Source: Lithobates sylvaticus (Eukaryota > Chordata > Amphibia > Anura > Ranidae). Taken from it: DNA of 64,000 bases. Both the position numbers and the translations under genes were made by a program. The stretch is taken from contig CM053030.1 in NCBI GenBank assembly GCA_028564925.1, positions 377,054,945-377,118,944 of the forward strand, given 5' to 3'. The stretch's first letter is position 1, and each line of letters opens with the position of its first letter. Below the pieces are notes generated by a model that made no database searches, was not told the DNA's origin, and saw nothing but the letters and a program-made list of their open reading frames with translations. Of this stretch, positions 35,366 through 49,040 are shown in pieces.

Positions 35366-38300
35366 CTATACAAGCTACACATGCCCAAATTTACTTTGCT
35401 TAGCCAACATTTTTAAATATACTTTTTTTAAATGTTTAAATCATGCCCTCTGTTGCCACAAGACATATGTGAGTAAATCCGGCAATGGCACATGCTACCT
35501 AGAGAGGCCTGCAGCAGATAAGGATACTTGCACAGCACAGGTAGGGCTCCCGACCCTGTGCTGTGCAGAGATGTGGAAACTAAGTTGGGCACACTCATTT
35601 AGTGTCAGGCAGCGAGGCAGTCCAGATGAAAGGAGAGGGTAAGCCTGTCTGTAGATAGCACTTCTGTTCGGTATGTTGGTAAACATGCGTGTTTCAGTAC
35701 ATCAAGGTTTATTTGCATTGCTGCAGTGTGTATTCCTTTCTGCTGAGTTAATTTGCTGATTTATATCAACGTATTCCTTTCTTGGTATGTAGGGTATAAT
35801 CTATAGACTTGCTTCTCCTACACATTTCACAGATGCCTGATAGCTTGCATACATTTTTCTGTACACAATAAGAATATCACTGTATTAAGGTGTGCGCTGC
35901 TTTAGGCACATTGCCTTGAAAAATCTATCATACAATATTTAAGGCAAGGCATTTTTCAGAATAAGTAGATAAGAGTAGGAGCTCTGGCTATGACCATAAA
36001 GTCAAAATCACATTGTTGACCAATTCGTCTTCAACTGAAAAGAATAAAGTATAAAGGCAAAACAAAGAGTTGTATATGGAGAACCAAAATGTTATATCTT
36101 GTTATAAAAGACTTTATTGAAGCAAATGTACAAAATGTTAGTATAAAGGCAAATTCATCCACCCTACCAGACACCAGTAACAAATGGTTAAAAAAGTTAC
36201 AATTGTCATACAAATTGGCACAGCAGGATCCCAAACACTTCTGCAAAGTGAATATATGAATTTGCCATTTCCTTGTGTTTTTTGCCCAGGGGGTCTCAGT
36301 AGGGGTACTTAGTTGCTAAAACACTACGTGTCCCTAATAGGGCTAATGGTAGGCTAATTGCAACACTAATACCTCCTAACCTTCCAATGAGACCGTGTGC
36401 CATGGCTCCTGGCTGAGTAACACCTTAATTGGAAGAAACTGCAACATTCTTTCCTCCAATTCAGGTGTTACTCAGCCAGGAGCTTAACGCTATTGAGCAT
36501 CAAGAAAGGTGGTTTTTAGAAAAGAACACCAGTAAACTGTATACGTAATTTTGTACTGTAAAGGTGGGGGGTTACTCAAGTGTGCCTCAAGCAGTCTCAA
36601 CTACAGCCTTGAAGAAATTGTTATCTGGAGTCATAATTTACACACACTTATGGACACCCTGTGTATCAGTGTTGTCTGACCCAACACACGTGGTGTTAGC
36701 CATGTACACCTTTATAGCTGAAAGTATTGTGTATTTTCTTTGACTTCTGGTGCAAAACAGAGCATCAGGGAGTAAAGTAGTATTAGTTTTCACTAGCAAT
36801 ACTTAAGAATCTCAAACATCTTGAAAATTTCAGAATTGTACAACCACATATTGCAAGCAAGAGCTGGAAACAATAAAAACTTCATTTATTTTAAATATTT
36901 GAATGTGTACGGCCAGCTCACTGTTATAATCATGTCTTTTACAATATATGAAACAACAGTAAAAAAGAAACATACCAGGTAAAAAGCAATCTGCAGTATG
37001 CTGCATTCTTACACAGTATTTGCGTTTTATAAATAATATATTAATCTATATTACAGCATGTAATGGTCCATAATAAAATACAGTTATTTGTAAGTGTCAC
37101 AGTTCCACACATCCTTATTTAGGCAATATTTGGCCACATGAAACTTTAGACATAAAGAAAGATTTTACAAGGGCTTTTCCTTGGTTGAAGTTCATTCACA
37201 TCTATTATTAAGCATTTGTAATTTGGTATGTTGTAAGTCATTTGTCATTGCTGTACAGACTTATTTTCACAACATTTTGTGATTTCAAAACTCAATTTCA
37301 CAGAAAGTAAATATAGAAAATATATATATTTTTTGGTTATCTTATTATACCACTAATATATTTGCGACAGAAACATTAATTTAACAATGTAAACACACCG
37401 CTGTGATAGTGATACTGAAAGAAGCATGGCAGTATTTAAGATTTTTTTTTATTATTCTTATATTGTTATGTGATACCTGAATAATTGTATTTCTGAAAAA
37501 CAGTAGCCCAAATTATTGTGTAATAAATTACAACACATTAGGGCACTCAACTTTTCTTACAGTGAATAATTCTGATTGAACAAATTCTTTTCAGGAAATA
37601 CATTTTGTAACAATGTTGAAAAAATAAATAAAAATAATAAAATAAAAAATAAATATAGTGATTAGATTGAACCAGCATACAACACTGTTAATAATCGTGG
37701 TAAACATAGGCTTTACCAAAAAAAGAAAAAAGAAAGAAATTTTGTAATGTACCTTAAAGTGAAAAAAACAAACAAACAAGACAGTCTGTTACACTACAAC
37801 TTTATTACCATCCTAATCCCCATTGTGGCCTTTTCCAACCTCTTGTAGAGCTACATCTGTGGCTGGAATCTTCATCATGATATGCTTCTGGGTGTGTTCT
37901 GATGCACGCTGTAGCTGACCTCTACATCTAGTGTGTTCCTGCAGCCCTGAAGAACTACATTATCTGATGCATCTGGATATTTTAGATAGATGTTAGAGGT
38001 TGCATATTTGTGTGAGATACACTACAAGTATGTGTTACAATCATACAATAACAGTCGTCTTTTACCTTTTTTTTTTTCTTTGTTAAATTCCAGCTTGGCC
38101 CCATTCAGCCAGCCTCTGGGATACCTCCTCCCCTACCTCCCTCTTTCCTTTAAGGGACTGATATTCTCTTTGGATATGGACTTATATAGCACTACTACTA
38201 CAAACACAGCTTGGACTCTTCAAGATCCTTTACTTGAGTGTTAAATGGCTTTTTGTGTCTCTTCAAATTATACTAATGACTACCACACTGGGCAATGACA

Positions 38301-39361
38301 AACCACATATTACACAGTTGGAGAAGTTTTCCTATGTGATTATTTTGTCAATAAAGGAAGGACAGTAGATGCGTGCTATAAACTTTAAGAGTACTATATG
38401 TGATGACAAGGACATCTCTCCCTGGTTGTTTTCCAGTTGTATCTGATGCTCATTATATAAGCCATTATTTCACTCTCAATCCAAGCTGGATATATACTGA
38501 CTTTATATAAATATACAGTTTTTACAGTTTTCTATTATATCACCCTCACCTGGGTAGATTTTACACCATAGCCTAAAGAATCTATGACAGTGTTAACCGA
38601 CACTGTCCACATGTGGTCTGGACCTTTGCATATCCTTGAGAAAATCTCTTAATGGACCTTGTATAACATTCAACTTCAAACCAGTCCTGGAACACACCTT
38701 ACCAAAGGATCCCCCTTTAAGGAACCTTCAGTAACATTCACCCATATATTATCACTTTACAACATGGAGGAGGCAATGTTATACATTTTTTGATCTAGTT
38801 GACATAGATTGTACCCCCTCCCCCCACTGAGGCACATACAGTACATTTATGAACATGTGTGAATACCTTTGTTTTCCCCTTTTTTTCTCCTTTGGGATAG
38901 GAGGTTGTTCATACAATTTCCCTGCAGCTGCCATAACTGTGTGTGTTTTTTTTTTAAATAATTGGCCTATTATGATTTTATGAGATAGATAGTGGGTTTT
39001 GTATTGTTCAGACATTTGTATCAAAGCTAATTTCTATATTTCTATACACGTGTCAGATCACTGGGTCCTGTTACATCTACTTATGGATACAGCACATAGT
39101 GTATACAATTGAGGTTGAGTCAGATTTTTCTGTCTTTTTTGTTTTTCCTTTGTTAAATTACAGTGTTATCGTAACGAATGGTGTCAAGACCTCATGAGTT
39201 AAAAATCTTAAAATGAGTGTAGCCAGCCATCTAAGGACCATATATAAAATTAAACCTATGCCCAGACTATGCATAATAAAATATTGTATTGTTATAAAAA
39301 GTAAAATCACTTTAAATCAAGCTCTCATTCACCTTTGTTGAGAAATGTATCTTCAAATTAA
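35366..39361. other. Large gene-free, mostly unique stretch
   Basis: AT-rich sequence with only short frames, none with a recognisable domain or splice framing. It contains one 28-bp hairpin (36405-36432 with 36456-36483, one mismatch, TGGCTGAGTAACACCT arm) and short A/T runs. Confidence 0.5.
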
Positions 39362-39640
39362 GGGCTGGTTCACAGCAGAATCACACAGGAACGTGGTACA
39401 CATTCCTGAGTGATTCCTGTGCAGCCCCCAAAAGTAGTGCATACACTATTTTGAAAAACACTTTGCGTCAAATCTAGTGGTACTGTGCTATTATGTGATC
39501 TGGTATCCCCAAATGCACTGCATTAGCAATCTGCATTTGGGGTGCCATTGACAATGTATTGGCACCCACAGCTGATTGCAAAGGCAAAGTGTTTTGAATG
39601 CAGTGCAGGAAATGTGCATAAAATGTGTTCTAGTGTGGTC
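39362..39640. repeat. Probable MITE starting GGGCTGGTTCACA
   Basis: GGGCTGGTTCACAGCAG on the left resembles hAT-type MITE termini; the complementary right end is decayed. Inner words such as CCCCAAATGCACTGCATT and GCATTTGGGGTG are inverted. Low certainty. Confidence 0.35.
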
Positions 39641-39775
39641 CTTAAAAACAAAGGCAATGAAACCTCAGCTATTTTTTTATGGAGAACAGAATCTGAGAGA
39701 AACTGCTAGCCCCCTAGCGTATTTACACAGCAGGTGTTTCAAATCTGTTAGCAATTGATAGAAGCATAACTTTAG

Positions 39776-39915
39776 AGCAGGGCTCTTCAAACTATGCCCC
39801 CCCCCCCCAATTTTGCAGGAACTACACATACCATGAGGCATTGTAAAACTCTGACATTCACAGACATGACTAGGCATGATGGTAATTGTAGTTCCTGAAC
39901 AACTGGAGGGCCATA
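39776..39915. mobile_element. hAT-like non-autonomous element, diverged
   Basis: Starts CAGGGCTCTTCAAACTATGC and holds the pair GGAACTACACATACCATGAG / GATGGTAATTGTAGTTCC, followed by AACTGGAGGGCC, the complement of the usual CCTCCAGCTG-type start. Related to 25995-26125. Confidence 0.6.
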
Positions 39916-41191
39916 GTCCTTGTTGTGGAAGGTCATGGACAACTTGATTTAAAGGTCTTTGCTTGTGTAGATTATATAAATATTTTACTGTCCATATTCT
40001 GGATACAGTAACAATTTAAATACTATGGTTTTAAAAATGACTGATGTTTCTACATGAACACACAGTATACATTTTATGGGATAAATTCTGCATTAATATG
40101 TTATTAAAATTTTGTTTAACACTTTTATTATTTTTTTCTGCAATCCATAAAACAATATTTTGTTTGTTTAACAATGAAAAAGCTGTTAAATTTCAAATTT
40201 GTAGATTATTTTCTTGTTTTGGTAGGGAGACTTTGTTCACTATAGACCTTTTTCCAAAATGTTAAATTCATGTGCCATAGGTAAATGATGAACAAAAGAG
40301 CATTCATGGATTATTTATTTCTGAGCTATTAACTGCAGCAAATTGGTAAAAAGTAGCTGGCTTTCATCCAGCCACAGTTATATCTGTAAAGCAATTACAT
40401 TATTAAATGTATGTACATATAAATTATGTTTGCATGGATAACCAGCAGTCTGTACAAGGGTCATTTTTTATTTTTATGCTTATCAGCTTCACAGTTTCAC
40501 CATATATATGCAGTATATAATGTATATAACTGTGGTATTCATTTTGCATGTGTTCTTCCACATTGTAATAAATTATAGTGGATATTCAGTGTAAAAAACA
40601 ATGAATTACTGATGCATAAGAGAAAAAAAAATTCTTTATTGGTGTTCACTTTAAATTACATAAAGTGGACTGTTCATTTCATGAATCAATTAGGTCTCTA
40701 ATGCATATATGCATGCACTTACATTAGCTCCAATTGAGCAACAATAGTAGAATATATGTAAGACCAGACTTACCTATCAATTTCTCTTAAAGTAATGATG
40801 TCAAGTGTATGGGTTTATTTTTTTCTACACATTATGGTTAGGACTAAAAATAAAATTAAAAAATATGTATTTGTATGTTTGTGTCTATCTATCTACAGGT
40901 ATCTATTTATATATAGCAGACATTTATCCGGCAACTCAATAACTCCTTAATATCATCCTTTTTTGTTTTCATTATATACACAGGATAAATGTTGCATTGA
41001 TTAGCATTGATCCTTTGTATATGATGAAGCCAAATAAAAAAATCTACTTGGGAGTTATTGTGTTCCAGGCTAAATTTCTGCTTTAGATGTATGAATAGGG
41101 GAGTGGGGATCCCCCAGCCTGAGCACCAAATCTCAGCAAGTATTTTTCAATTGTGTGATTGAGCTTGGATATCTTCTGTTTCTATCTACAG
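39916..41191. other. Gene-free stretch
   Basis: AT-rich unique-looking sequence with no supported feature. Confidence 0.45.
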
Positions 41192-41204
41192 TATCTATCT
41201 ATCG

Positions 41205-41276
<72 letters not shown>
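41192..41276. repeat. (CTAT)n microsatellite
   Basis: About 20 units of CTAT with one CGAT change near the start. Confidence 0.98.
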
Positions 41277-41277
<1 letters not shown>

Positions 41278-43195
41278 GCCAGTAATTGGAGTTTTAGGCT
41301 ACCTTCACACATTTCCTTAACTTCTTTGTTACAGAAACCCTGATATTTTTTTCAAAATTTTACAGCACTAACCACTTTTATTATAGAGTAGCCCTTTATA
41401 TACTGAAGGTTGAATCTTTTTTCTTCAAGTATCCTAGTGATAACCCTTTGCTTGTGCCTCATTTTTAACTGGAAATAGCATTTGACCATTAGCAGTATCA
41501 TCTCTATGTGATGGCTTAAAAAAGAAAAAGTACACTACAATGATTACTTACACTGTGTATATCTGCCAATACAAATTCTAACCTGCTATAGTCATCACAG
41601 TTATTTTCATTCTGAATTCCAGAACTGGTCATAAATAACATTTTGCTAAATTAAATGTCTTTCTTCCTCTTCTGCCTTTGATATCCCTTCCAAAACACCC
41701 TGTAGTCTAATAATTGATTAGACATGATTTTTATTGAACCAGGTTTCTTTTACAATCAGTATGATAATCTAAATCTGTCATAAGAAATTTCAGCCCATTA
41801 CTTTTTTTAGAAAGACTTCTTGCATTTCATAACATACAGAATATTGTAGATTCTTATAACATTCACCTTTATTTTTATACACCTTCCACCGAAATCATAA
41901 AAATGAGTGCAGAAAGGTTTTCAAAAGTGTCTCATGTGCATTCTAAAAGGGGTGCACCCAAATTTGTGTATCTGTCTAGAAAATGTATTTGAACGTTGGC
42001 ACAAACTGCAGCACTGTTAGAATGCATGCAAGACACTTTTGCAAAATCTGTCACCAATAGAGTTGGTTTTAGTTAGCTTCACTTTCATAAGATGCAAACT
42101 GTTGTTTTTTTTTTTTTTACCTTGAATTTGGTGCAGGCATTGCACCACAATGTAAATGTGGCACATTTTCGAACTACCTGAATTTGGTGTACAAGCCACT
42201 GTCAGAACCAAAAATGTTGCAGATGCTTCATGAATCCCAAGAGGGATTAAAACCAGAAAAGTGGGTCAGCAGCTTTATTGCACCCCCCTTTATGTTTTAT
42301 TATGCAGTTTTAATCGTCTTTTTATTTGTTCTTTCCAAATCCATCCTCACATTATCACCAAGAAGTTTTCACATCTCCCGCATTTTAGCTTTTCTATCTT
42401 GCGCACCTTCTCTATCATAGGCTTTCCTTTTGCTAGATCCTAGTTTAATATCTGCTCCAAATTTTTCTTTCTTTCAGCACAGCTGCATCCTCCCCATTAG
42501 TATGTAATTGTGCTTCAGCATCAATATCTCTGAACCTATACCCCAATATATGACTCAAGTTAACATATCTAATAAGAAGCAACAAGGGTTGAATGAGACA
42601 GGTAGAACAGAAAGTAGAACAATATGTGGGATGTTTGGGACTGTCAAGTCTGTGACAGCAGAGGAAACATACAGTGCAAGGTCCCAGAAAGCACATATGG
42701 GGAAACATTACCACCAATCATGATGCAGTGAACCAGAAGCAGCGTGGCAACACGAGCAAAGATCAGGAGCAGAGGGACATACAGTATCCTGTGAAATAAG
42801 GTGGGATATCCTTACCACCTAGTGAGCAGTTTGAAGTTGGTCTCTTGTGCTTTATTGGCTAGGGACAAATGATGAGTAAGGGAAAATTATTTAGTCCAGT
42901 CTTCGTCAGACAACTGGACATGGCCCATCCTGACGTATACAACGGAAGGCTGGGATGAACCTTGGAGAGAAGAATCTGTGGTATACTGAGGAAATCATGT
43001 GCATGGGGGTAGAATCCTGAAGGAAGAGGGATTCCAGTGGATCAGGGTCTCTGGTCAGTGATTCATTGTTAGGGAGAGAGTGGAAAAAGGAGTAAAGCTG
43101 CCTATATTCCATCCATTGGGCAAAGAATGCTCGTCTCAATGTAGGGGAGAGCTGAAAAGGTGGAAGTCCTCACCGAGTGAGGAACTTAATGTTAA
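41277..43195. other. Gene-free stretch
   Basis: Unique-looking sequence; short frames near 42184-42717 and 42906-43139 have no family resemblance. Confidence 0.45.
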
Positions 43196-43382
43196 AAACC
43201 AGTAAAGCCAAATTTTATTTGTATGGGGTTTTTACTAAACTTCACAGACCCTTACCTGAGCATGCAACATAGCAAGCCAGGAAAGGTGGGGGGATGAAAA
43301 GCATGTGCCCCCTACTAAACTATACCAGGTAACATGACTTCAATGGGGGGGGGGTCCTTGCCAAACACCAAAGTGTTTATGA
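43196..43382. repeat. Fragment of the palindrome-family arm
   Basis: CAGACCCTTACCTGAGCATG, AGCAAGCCAGGAAAGG and AACTATACCAGG follow the order of the outer arm of the 11441-14030 element, much diverged. Confidence 0.5.
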
Positions 43383-43386
43383 TTAA

Positions 43387-44379
43387 CCACTTCAGCCCCG
43401 GACCAATTGGCAGCCAAAGGACCAGGCCCCTTTTTGCGATTCGGCATTGCGTTGCTTTAACTGACAATTGTGCAGTGGTGCAACGTGGCTCCAAAACAAA
43501 ATTGGCGTCCTTTTTTCCCCACAAATAGAGCTTTCTTTTGGTGGTATTTGATCGCCCCTGCGGTTTTTATTTTTTGCGCTATAAACAAAAATAGAGCAAC
43601 AATTTTGAAAAAAATTTAATATTTTTTGCTTTTTGCTATAATAAATATCCCCAAAAAATATATATAAAAAAACATTTTTTTTCCTCAGTTTCAGCCGATA
43701 CGTATTCTTCTACATATTTTTGGTAAAAAAATCGCAATTAGCGATTATTGATTGGTTTGCGCAAAAGTTATAGCGTTTACAAAATAGGGGATAGTTTTAT
43801 AGCATTTTTATTAATATTTTTTTTTTTTACTAGTAATGGCGGCGTTCATTCATTTTTATTATGACTGCGACATTATGGCGGACACATCAGTTTTGACACA
43901 TTTTTGGGACCATTGTCATTTATACAGCAATCAATGCTATTTAAATGCATTGATTCCTGTATAAATGACAGTTGTAGTGAAGGGGTTAACCACTAGGGGG
44001 AGGGGTTATGAGCTGTGACGTGTGTGTGTTTTTTTACATTAGGGGGCGGGGCTGACGTCTGACATCATTGATCGGCTTTCCGGATGACCGGGAACAGCCA
44101 ATCAATGACAGGCAGAGTAGGAAGCGCAGGGAGAGGTTTGTTTACACATAACTCTCTCCGTTCTTCAGCTCCGTGACCCGATCGCGGGACACCAGCGGCG
44201 ATCGGGTCCGCTGGTCCCGCGGACGGGGTCACGGAGCTCCCGACCGGGTCGCGAGCTCGCCGCTGGCGGCGCGCACGCGACCCACGGGCAGGCATTTACA
44301 GGATCACGTACAGATACGGGATTTTGCCTGCCCGTGCCATTCTGCACACGTATATGTGCATGAGGCGGTCAGGAAGCAG
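43387..44379. mobile_element. Compact CCACTT-ended TTAA element
   Basis: TTAA at 43383-43386 and 44380-44383 encloses about 1 kb. The left end is CCACTTCAGCCCCGGACC, identical in pattern to the 50589 copy; the right end is GGTCAGGAAGCAG. Near-terminal signatures CACAAATAGAGCTTTCTTTT and TTTTTGCGCTATAAA are present. An imperfect hairpin with TGTCATTTATACAG arms lies at 43914-43970, and a GC-rich stem block with CCGATCGCGGG words at about 44155-44340. This is the most compact full-length copy of the family here. No transposase frame. Confidence 0.85.
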
Positions 44380-44618
44380 TTAAGCACTGTTATCTGTTTA
44401 AAATGCATTAACAATTTTATCTACCAGGGGTCGCTGTGCTGTTTATGCTTTTATTTGTTGATCACTACAAAAAAGATTTTGCCATCCTTCCAGAGTGTGC
44501 AGCCATTCATTAATTTTTCTCTGCGGATTCAATGTCTATATTGAGATCAGATGGATGCAAGGTATGCAACTCATAAATCCATCTGGTGTCATTTTTTGAT
44601 ATTGCTTTTTTAGATCTG

Positions 44619-45007
44619 AGCCTGGGTTCACACCTATGCGAATTTGCAGCGGCCTACCACGCTCGCTCGTCCCCACCCCCTTTCCTGACCTGCCAGGCTG
44701 CGTGCTCGGATAAGGGTCTGGTATGGATTTTGGGGGAACCTCCACACCGTTTTTTCGGCGTAGGGGGTTACCCTTAGAATTCATACCAGACCTAAGGGCC
44801 TAGTATGCTCCTGGAGGGGGAATCCATGACGTTTTTTTTTTTTTAATTTGGCATGGATTTCCCCCTCAGAAGTAGTACAATGAGTTGCGAATTTATGTTT
44901 GCAGCTGATTCGCACCTAATACGCTGACAAACCGCAGAACAAATGACGTTTCAGTGCGCAGTCACGCTGGACATTAAATTTGCACCGCACTGGTGTGAAC
45001 CCAGGCT
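44619..45007. mobile_element. MITE with AGCCTGGGTTCACACC inverted ends
   Basis: AGCCTGGGTTCACACC at 44619-44634 is matched exactly by GGTGTGAACCCAGGCT at 44992-45007. The interior includes a palindrome-family arm fragment (about 44640-44830). I saw no clear target duplication, so superfamily (hAT-like?) is uncertain. Confidence 0.8.
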
Positions 45008-45288
45008 GAACTTCTCCATGACTAATAATTTAATCTATCCCATAAAAAAAATAAGTCCTCTAAGAAGACGTGTTATTATGTTTTGTTCCCCCTCCCCTCT
45101 GTTCCCTCATCTAACCCTCCTTTTCTTCTCAAGGCAATCAACAGGTGCAGTTCTATCTTAGGCTCCAGACTAGCACCATTAGTTACAACACACCTAACTC
45201 GTTCCTAAAAAGTAGAAGATGACAAAAGGGTAAGTGACCTTTAGTGAAACAACTCCATTGCTTCTAAACTTCCACTGTAGCCAGTCTT

Positions 45289-45540
45289 AAGCCGGCCATA
45301 GATGGATTACAATTCAGCCAGTTCAACAGGAACTGGATGCATTTTGATCAAACTATAAGCTGAAGATGATCCATTGATCGACTTCAGTACAACCAGCCTG
45401 TTGTTTTTTTTCTCATGCCATTTCAATATCATTGAATTCTGATATTGGGAAAATTACAACAGCACGGGGGGGGATTTATCTATCAACTCTGACTGTGTTG
45501 ATGGGGGAATCAAGCAACTGCTTTAATGCATGGCCAGACT
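45289..45540. repeat. Probable MITE (AAGCCGGCCATAGATGG)
   Basis: The left end AAGCCGGCCATAGATGGAT and the right end GCATGGCCAGACTT are loosely complementary. Recalled as a frog repeat end, but only one copy is seen here. Confidence 0.4.
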
Positions 45541-45588
45541 TAGTTCACTGTTAATTAAAGTAAAAAAAAAATACAAATTTACTCTTAA

Positions 45589-46032
45589 AGTGAGTGTAAA
45601 GTCTTGTTTTTTTATACTTACCTACTCTGTGCAGTTGGTTTTGCACAGAGCAGCCTGGATCCTTCTCTTCTCCGGTCCCTCTTCATGGTTCCTGGTCCCT
45701 CCCTCCTGTCAAGTGCCCCCACAGCAAGCAGCTTGCTGTGGGGGCACCCGCGCTGAGTCAAAGCTCCCTGTGTCCATTCAGGCACCAAGCTCTGACCTGA
45801 CCCTGCCCCCTCTCTCTTCTGATTGTCCAACTGACTTTGATTGACAGCCATGGGAGCCAATGGAGCTGCTGCTGTGTCTCAGCCAATCAGGAGGAGTCCC
45901 GGACAGCTAATACACTCATGGACATCGCTGGAGAGAGAGTGGGCTCAGGTAAATAATTAGGGAGTGCTGGGAAAACTGCTACACACAGAATGTTTTTCAT
46001 CTTAATGCATAGAAGACATTAAGACAACTTCT
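45589..46032. mobile_element. AGTGATTGTAAAG-type TTAA element, right end deleted
   Basis: TTAA at 45585-45588, then AGTGAGTGTAAAGTCTTG. The interior follows 23684-24149 (CAGCAAGCAGCTTGCTGTGG; CACACAGAATG...CATCTTAATGCATAGAA). The expected CTTTACAATCACT is missing just before a TTAA at 46033-46036. Confidence 0.7.
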
Positions 46033-46036
46033 TTAA

Positions 46037-47814
46037 TGCTGCCCATGCACTTTCAATCAACTTTTGATTACAACAATTAAATGGAACGCCTTTTTCCCAA
46101 CAGCTTTGATTTATTCACTGTTTTAGTAGAAATTGCTGGTGGATGTTTTTTTTTATGTTGAATTATTTCTATGAATGAAGCTGTTTGAAAGGGGTTGAAA
46201 TTGCCTGAAAGCTGCAATGCATAAAGCCATTATAATTATTTGTCCCTCCAAAAAAAAACGGTTAATGCTTGAGAATGTTTCTGGAGTTTAGCAAATGTTT
46301 ACAACTGGATTTGGATACTGTACTTTCCTATATCAAAGAACAGGAATTGTATTTATTTGATGGTTGCTTTCTCTAGAATCCAAACTTCATCGAATCACTA
46401 CATTTTGACAGTCTAAATATGGACAGTTCCACTTGCTAAGATGGACATTAAGTCCATCCCAAGGGAACCATTTATTAATACTTTTCAGCTGAACACATTA
46501 AAGTTTTTGACAGGAGTTATTCTTTCTAGCATTTAAAGCTCAACCCAACTTTAGACATTGAATTAATGTTTTAATCATTCTGTGTTGCTGAGGACATTAA
46601 TCTGGTGCACTGTCAGCCACTTCCCTCAGGGTTTCTGGAACCATAAAAATTTGGAGCCATTGACCTTGAATGAACAAATCTAACTTGAAGCTTATTTTTG
46701 ACAAGTGAATAGACGAAGAAAATGTGAAGTAACATCAGAAGGCATTTTATATTAAAAATAATAGAGTTCAGGCAGAAGAACTGACAAGTTTTTAAATGCA
46801 GGATAGCAGTTTAACCCTGTCACCTGTTACAAGTTATCTGTCCTGGAAGTGCTAGTAAAATGTTAAACTCTGAAATGGCATTGTAAATATGCTTACAAAA
46901 TTCAAATAAGTTATGATGGACTCATTGATATTTGTATACAGTCTTTATATTTAGAGTGTATAAAAAGCCAAAACATTTTTTGTTTTAGATAGAGTAGAGT
47001 AGGAAAGTTAAAACCCTTGTCATTTTTTTTTACAATTGTGTCCTATGTGGGGAAGAATGGATGCAAGAGTCCCCATTTGCAGTGCTGCAATGGTCACCTG
47101 GTAAAAGTTGTTTTATCAGTCTCTTCCAGTTCACTGTTTAATGTTAGGATCACTTTAACAAAAGAAGCATTTGTAGTATTCGAAGGATTTTTATTTTTAT
47201 TTTTTCTAAGAATAAACATATGGTAGATGCTGTAGAGTTAAACTGTTTGAGAATGTTGGGTATCCCTCAGAGACTCAAATGTTTAGATTTAACATTATTA
47301 CTGGTCAATGTTTAAGGTAGTATGTATTCAAAGATTATCTTCTGCCACAACCATCTGAAGAATGTTAGAAGAAATTCACTATCACAAGGGTTGAAATAAA
47401 ATCGAACACCTTAGGTTAGAATAAATTCTGGAAAGTAGCACAAAGGTTTGTAATTTACAAACAGATGCCAATAAATCTAAAGTGGTAGCTTTGGGGTTTA
47501 GTTATGTCCCATTAGGTAAAACGACTGCACAGCATAGATCAACTACTCTTGTGGAAATTGTTTCAAAATTTACTGCTTTCACCCATGTTTGCTTTAAAGT
47601 GCTGTGTAGTGATGATTGGAGTGCTTTTGGCAAAATTGAATTAGTTATCAAAAAACAGATTTTTCAATTGTCATATTTGATGAAGCATAAACTATCAATT
47701 TTGCTCACTAAGCTTCTTAGGGAAAATGTGTTTTTTTTTCCCCTATATTTAGAGGGTGTCCTTGTTTGAGTGGGAAGGAGGGGTGCATTTGGGGTAGTTT
47801 ACATCCATTTAGAG
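46037..47814. other. Gene-free stretch
   Basis: AT-rich unique-looking sequence without a coding or RNA signal. Confidence 0.45.
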
Positions 47815-48135
47815 TCATTTAACATTGCAGTTGCGGCCGCGTTAGCGGTAAAGCTACAGTTTTGCGCCGCTCCCAAAACGCTTTGCAGGTGCTTCTGCAG
47901 CAGTGCCCATTCATTTCAATGTGAGTGGTGGAGGAGCAGTGTATACACCGCTCCTCCACCGCCCTGAAGACGCTGCTTGGAGGACTTTTTTAACTTCCTG
48001 TAAGTGCAGAGCCCCAGTGTGAAAGCACTCAGGCTTTCACACTGGGACTGCAGATGAGGCATTTTTCAGGCGCTTTACAGGCGCTATTTTTAGCGCTAAA
48101 GCGCCTGAAAAACTCCTCTAATGTAAAAGGAGTCT
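47815..48135. repeat. GC-rich hairpin-containing repeat
   Basis: Contains inverted words around CAGGCGCTTTA/TAAAGCGCCTG (48068-48110), TGTGAAAGCACTC/AGGCTTTCACACTGG (48018-48045) and GGAGGAGCAGTG/CGCTCCTCCACCGC. CpG and GCGC content is well above the flanks, suggesting an inserted MITE. Confidence 0.5.
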
Positions 48136-48594
48136 AAATGTTCTTTGCACATTAACTTTTTGCCTTGTGTACTGTAACTTTAAGTTTATTTAACTTTTTC
48201 ATTGTTTGCTTTTTAGTTTATATGAAAAAAGTCAAATATTGAGGTTAATGAGGGGCCATTTTAAAGGGACAAGGACAGGTTTGAGATAGTTGAAATGAGC
48301 TTCTGTAACCCTCAGGTGATATTTAAAGCCCATTTGAACTCCTAAACACCACCTTCATTTTGCAATTCCCCATTGACTCCAATGTATTTCACCATAAATT
48401 ACAGTTTTTCACATCTCCAGATTTTGGGTCAAAACTTTTGAGGTCAAAACTTGTGAGGAAATGAAAACTCAAATTTTTTCCTATACATAGTGCTGTGCCT
48501 TTAAAAGTATATGACATTATAAGTACTTGCTATCCCTAAAACCTTTTTAAACACTTTAATTACATGTTTTAAACAAGTGATGAGAAAATCTGCT
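48136..48594. other. Gene-free spacer
   Basis: No feature recognised. Confidence 0.35.
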
Positions 48595-49040
48595 GGGTTT
48601 AAAGGGGGATACCCCATGCAAAGAAACAAGGAATAAAAAAGCGTGGGCCCCTCCAAAACCAAACCAGACCTATATCCAAAGATGCAGCCTGGCTGTTTGG
48701 AGCAGGAAGGCAGAGAGCATGAGTGCCTTTCATTGAACCATACCAGGCCACACTCTCAACATGGGCGAGTACTTTGCCAGGCCTTCCCCTGACAAACCAT
48801 CCTGATTCCATATTAATAGGAACAAGGATTTTTTTCTCCATATCCATGGCTTGGTGGAAGTTGGGGTCTGCAGGGGCGACTTATCATAATCTGGAAACCC
48901 CCTTGAAAATAAGAGGGTCTGCAGATGCTCAACCCACTTCTCTACATGAACGAGTAAGAGGTACACATTGATAAATCAAAAAATAAAAACCTGATTTGGA
49001 CTCAACCCCCTCTCTTATATGTAAATAAGGGGTAAAAAAT
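48595..49040. repeat. Diverged arm of the palindromic family
   Basis: Segments AAAACCAAACCAGACC, ACCATACCAGGCCACACTCT, CTCAACATGGGCGAG, GGGGTCTGCAGGGGCGACTT and CTTATCATAATCTGGAAACC appear in the same order as the 11441-12712 arm, with many changes. Only one arm is present. Confidence 0.6.

Noticed and set aside
35366-43195. Host gene exons in the largest unique stretch
   Set aside because: Only short frames with no domain, codon pattern or splice framing; homology search would be needed to find small exons or non-coding conserved blocks.
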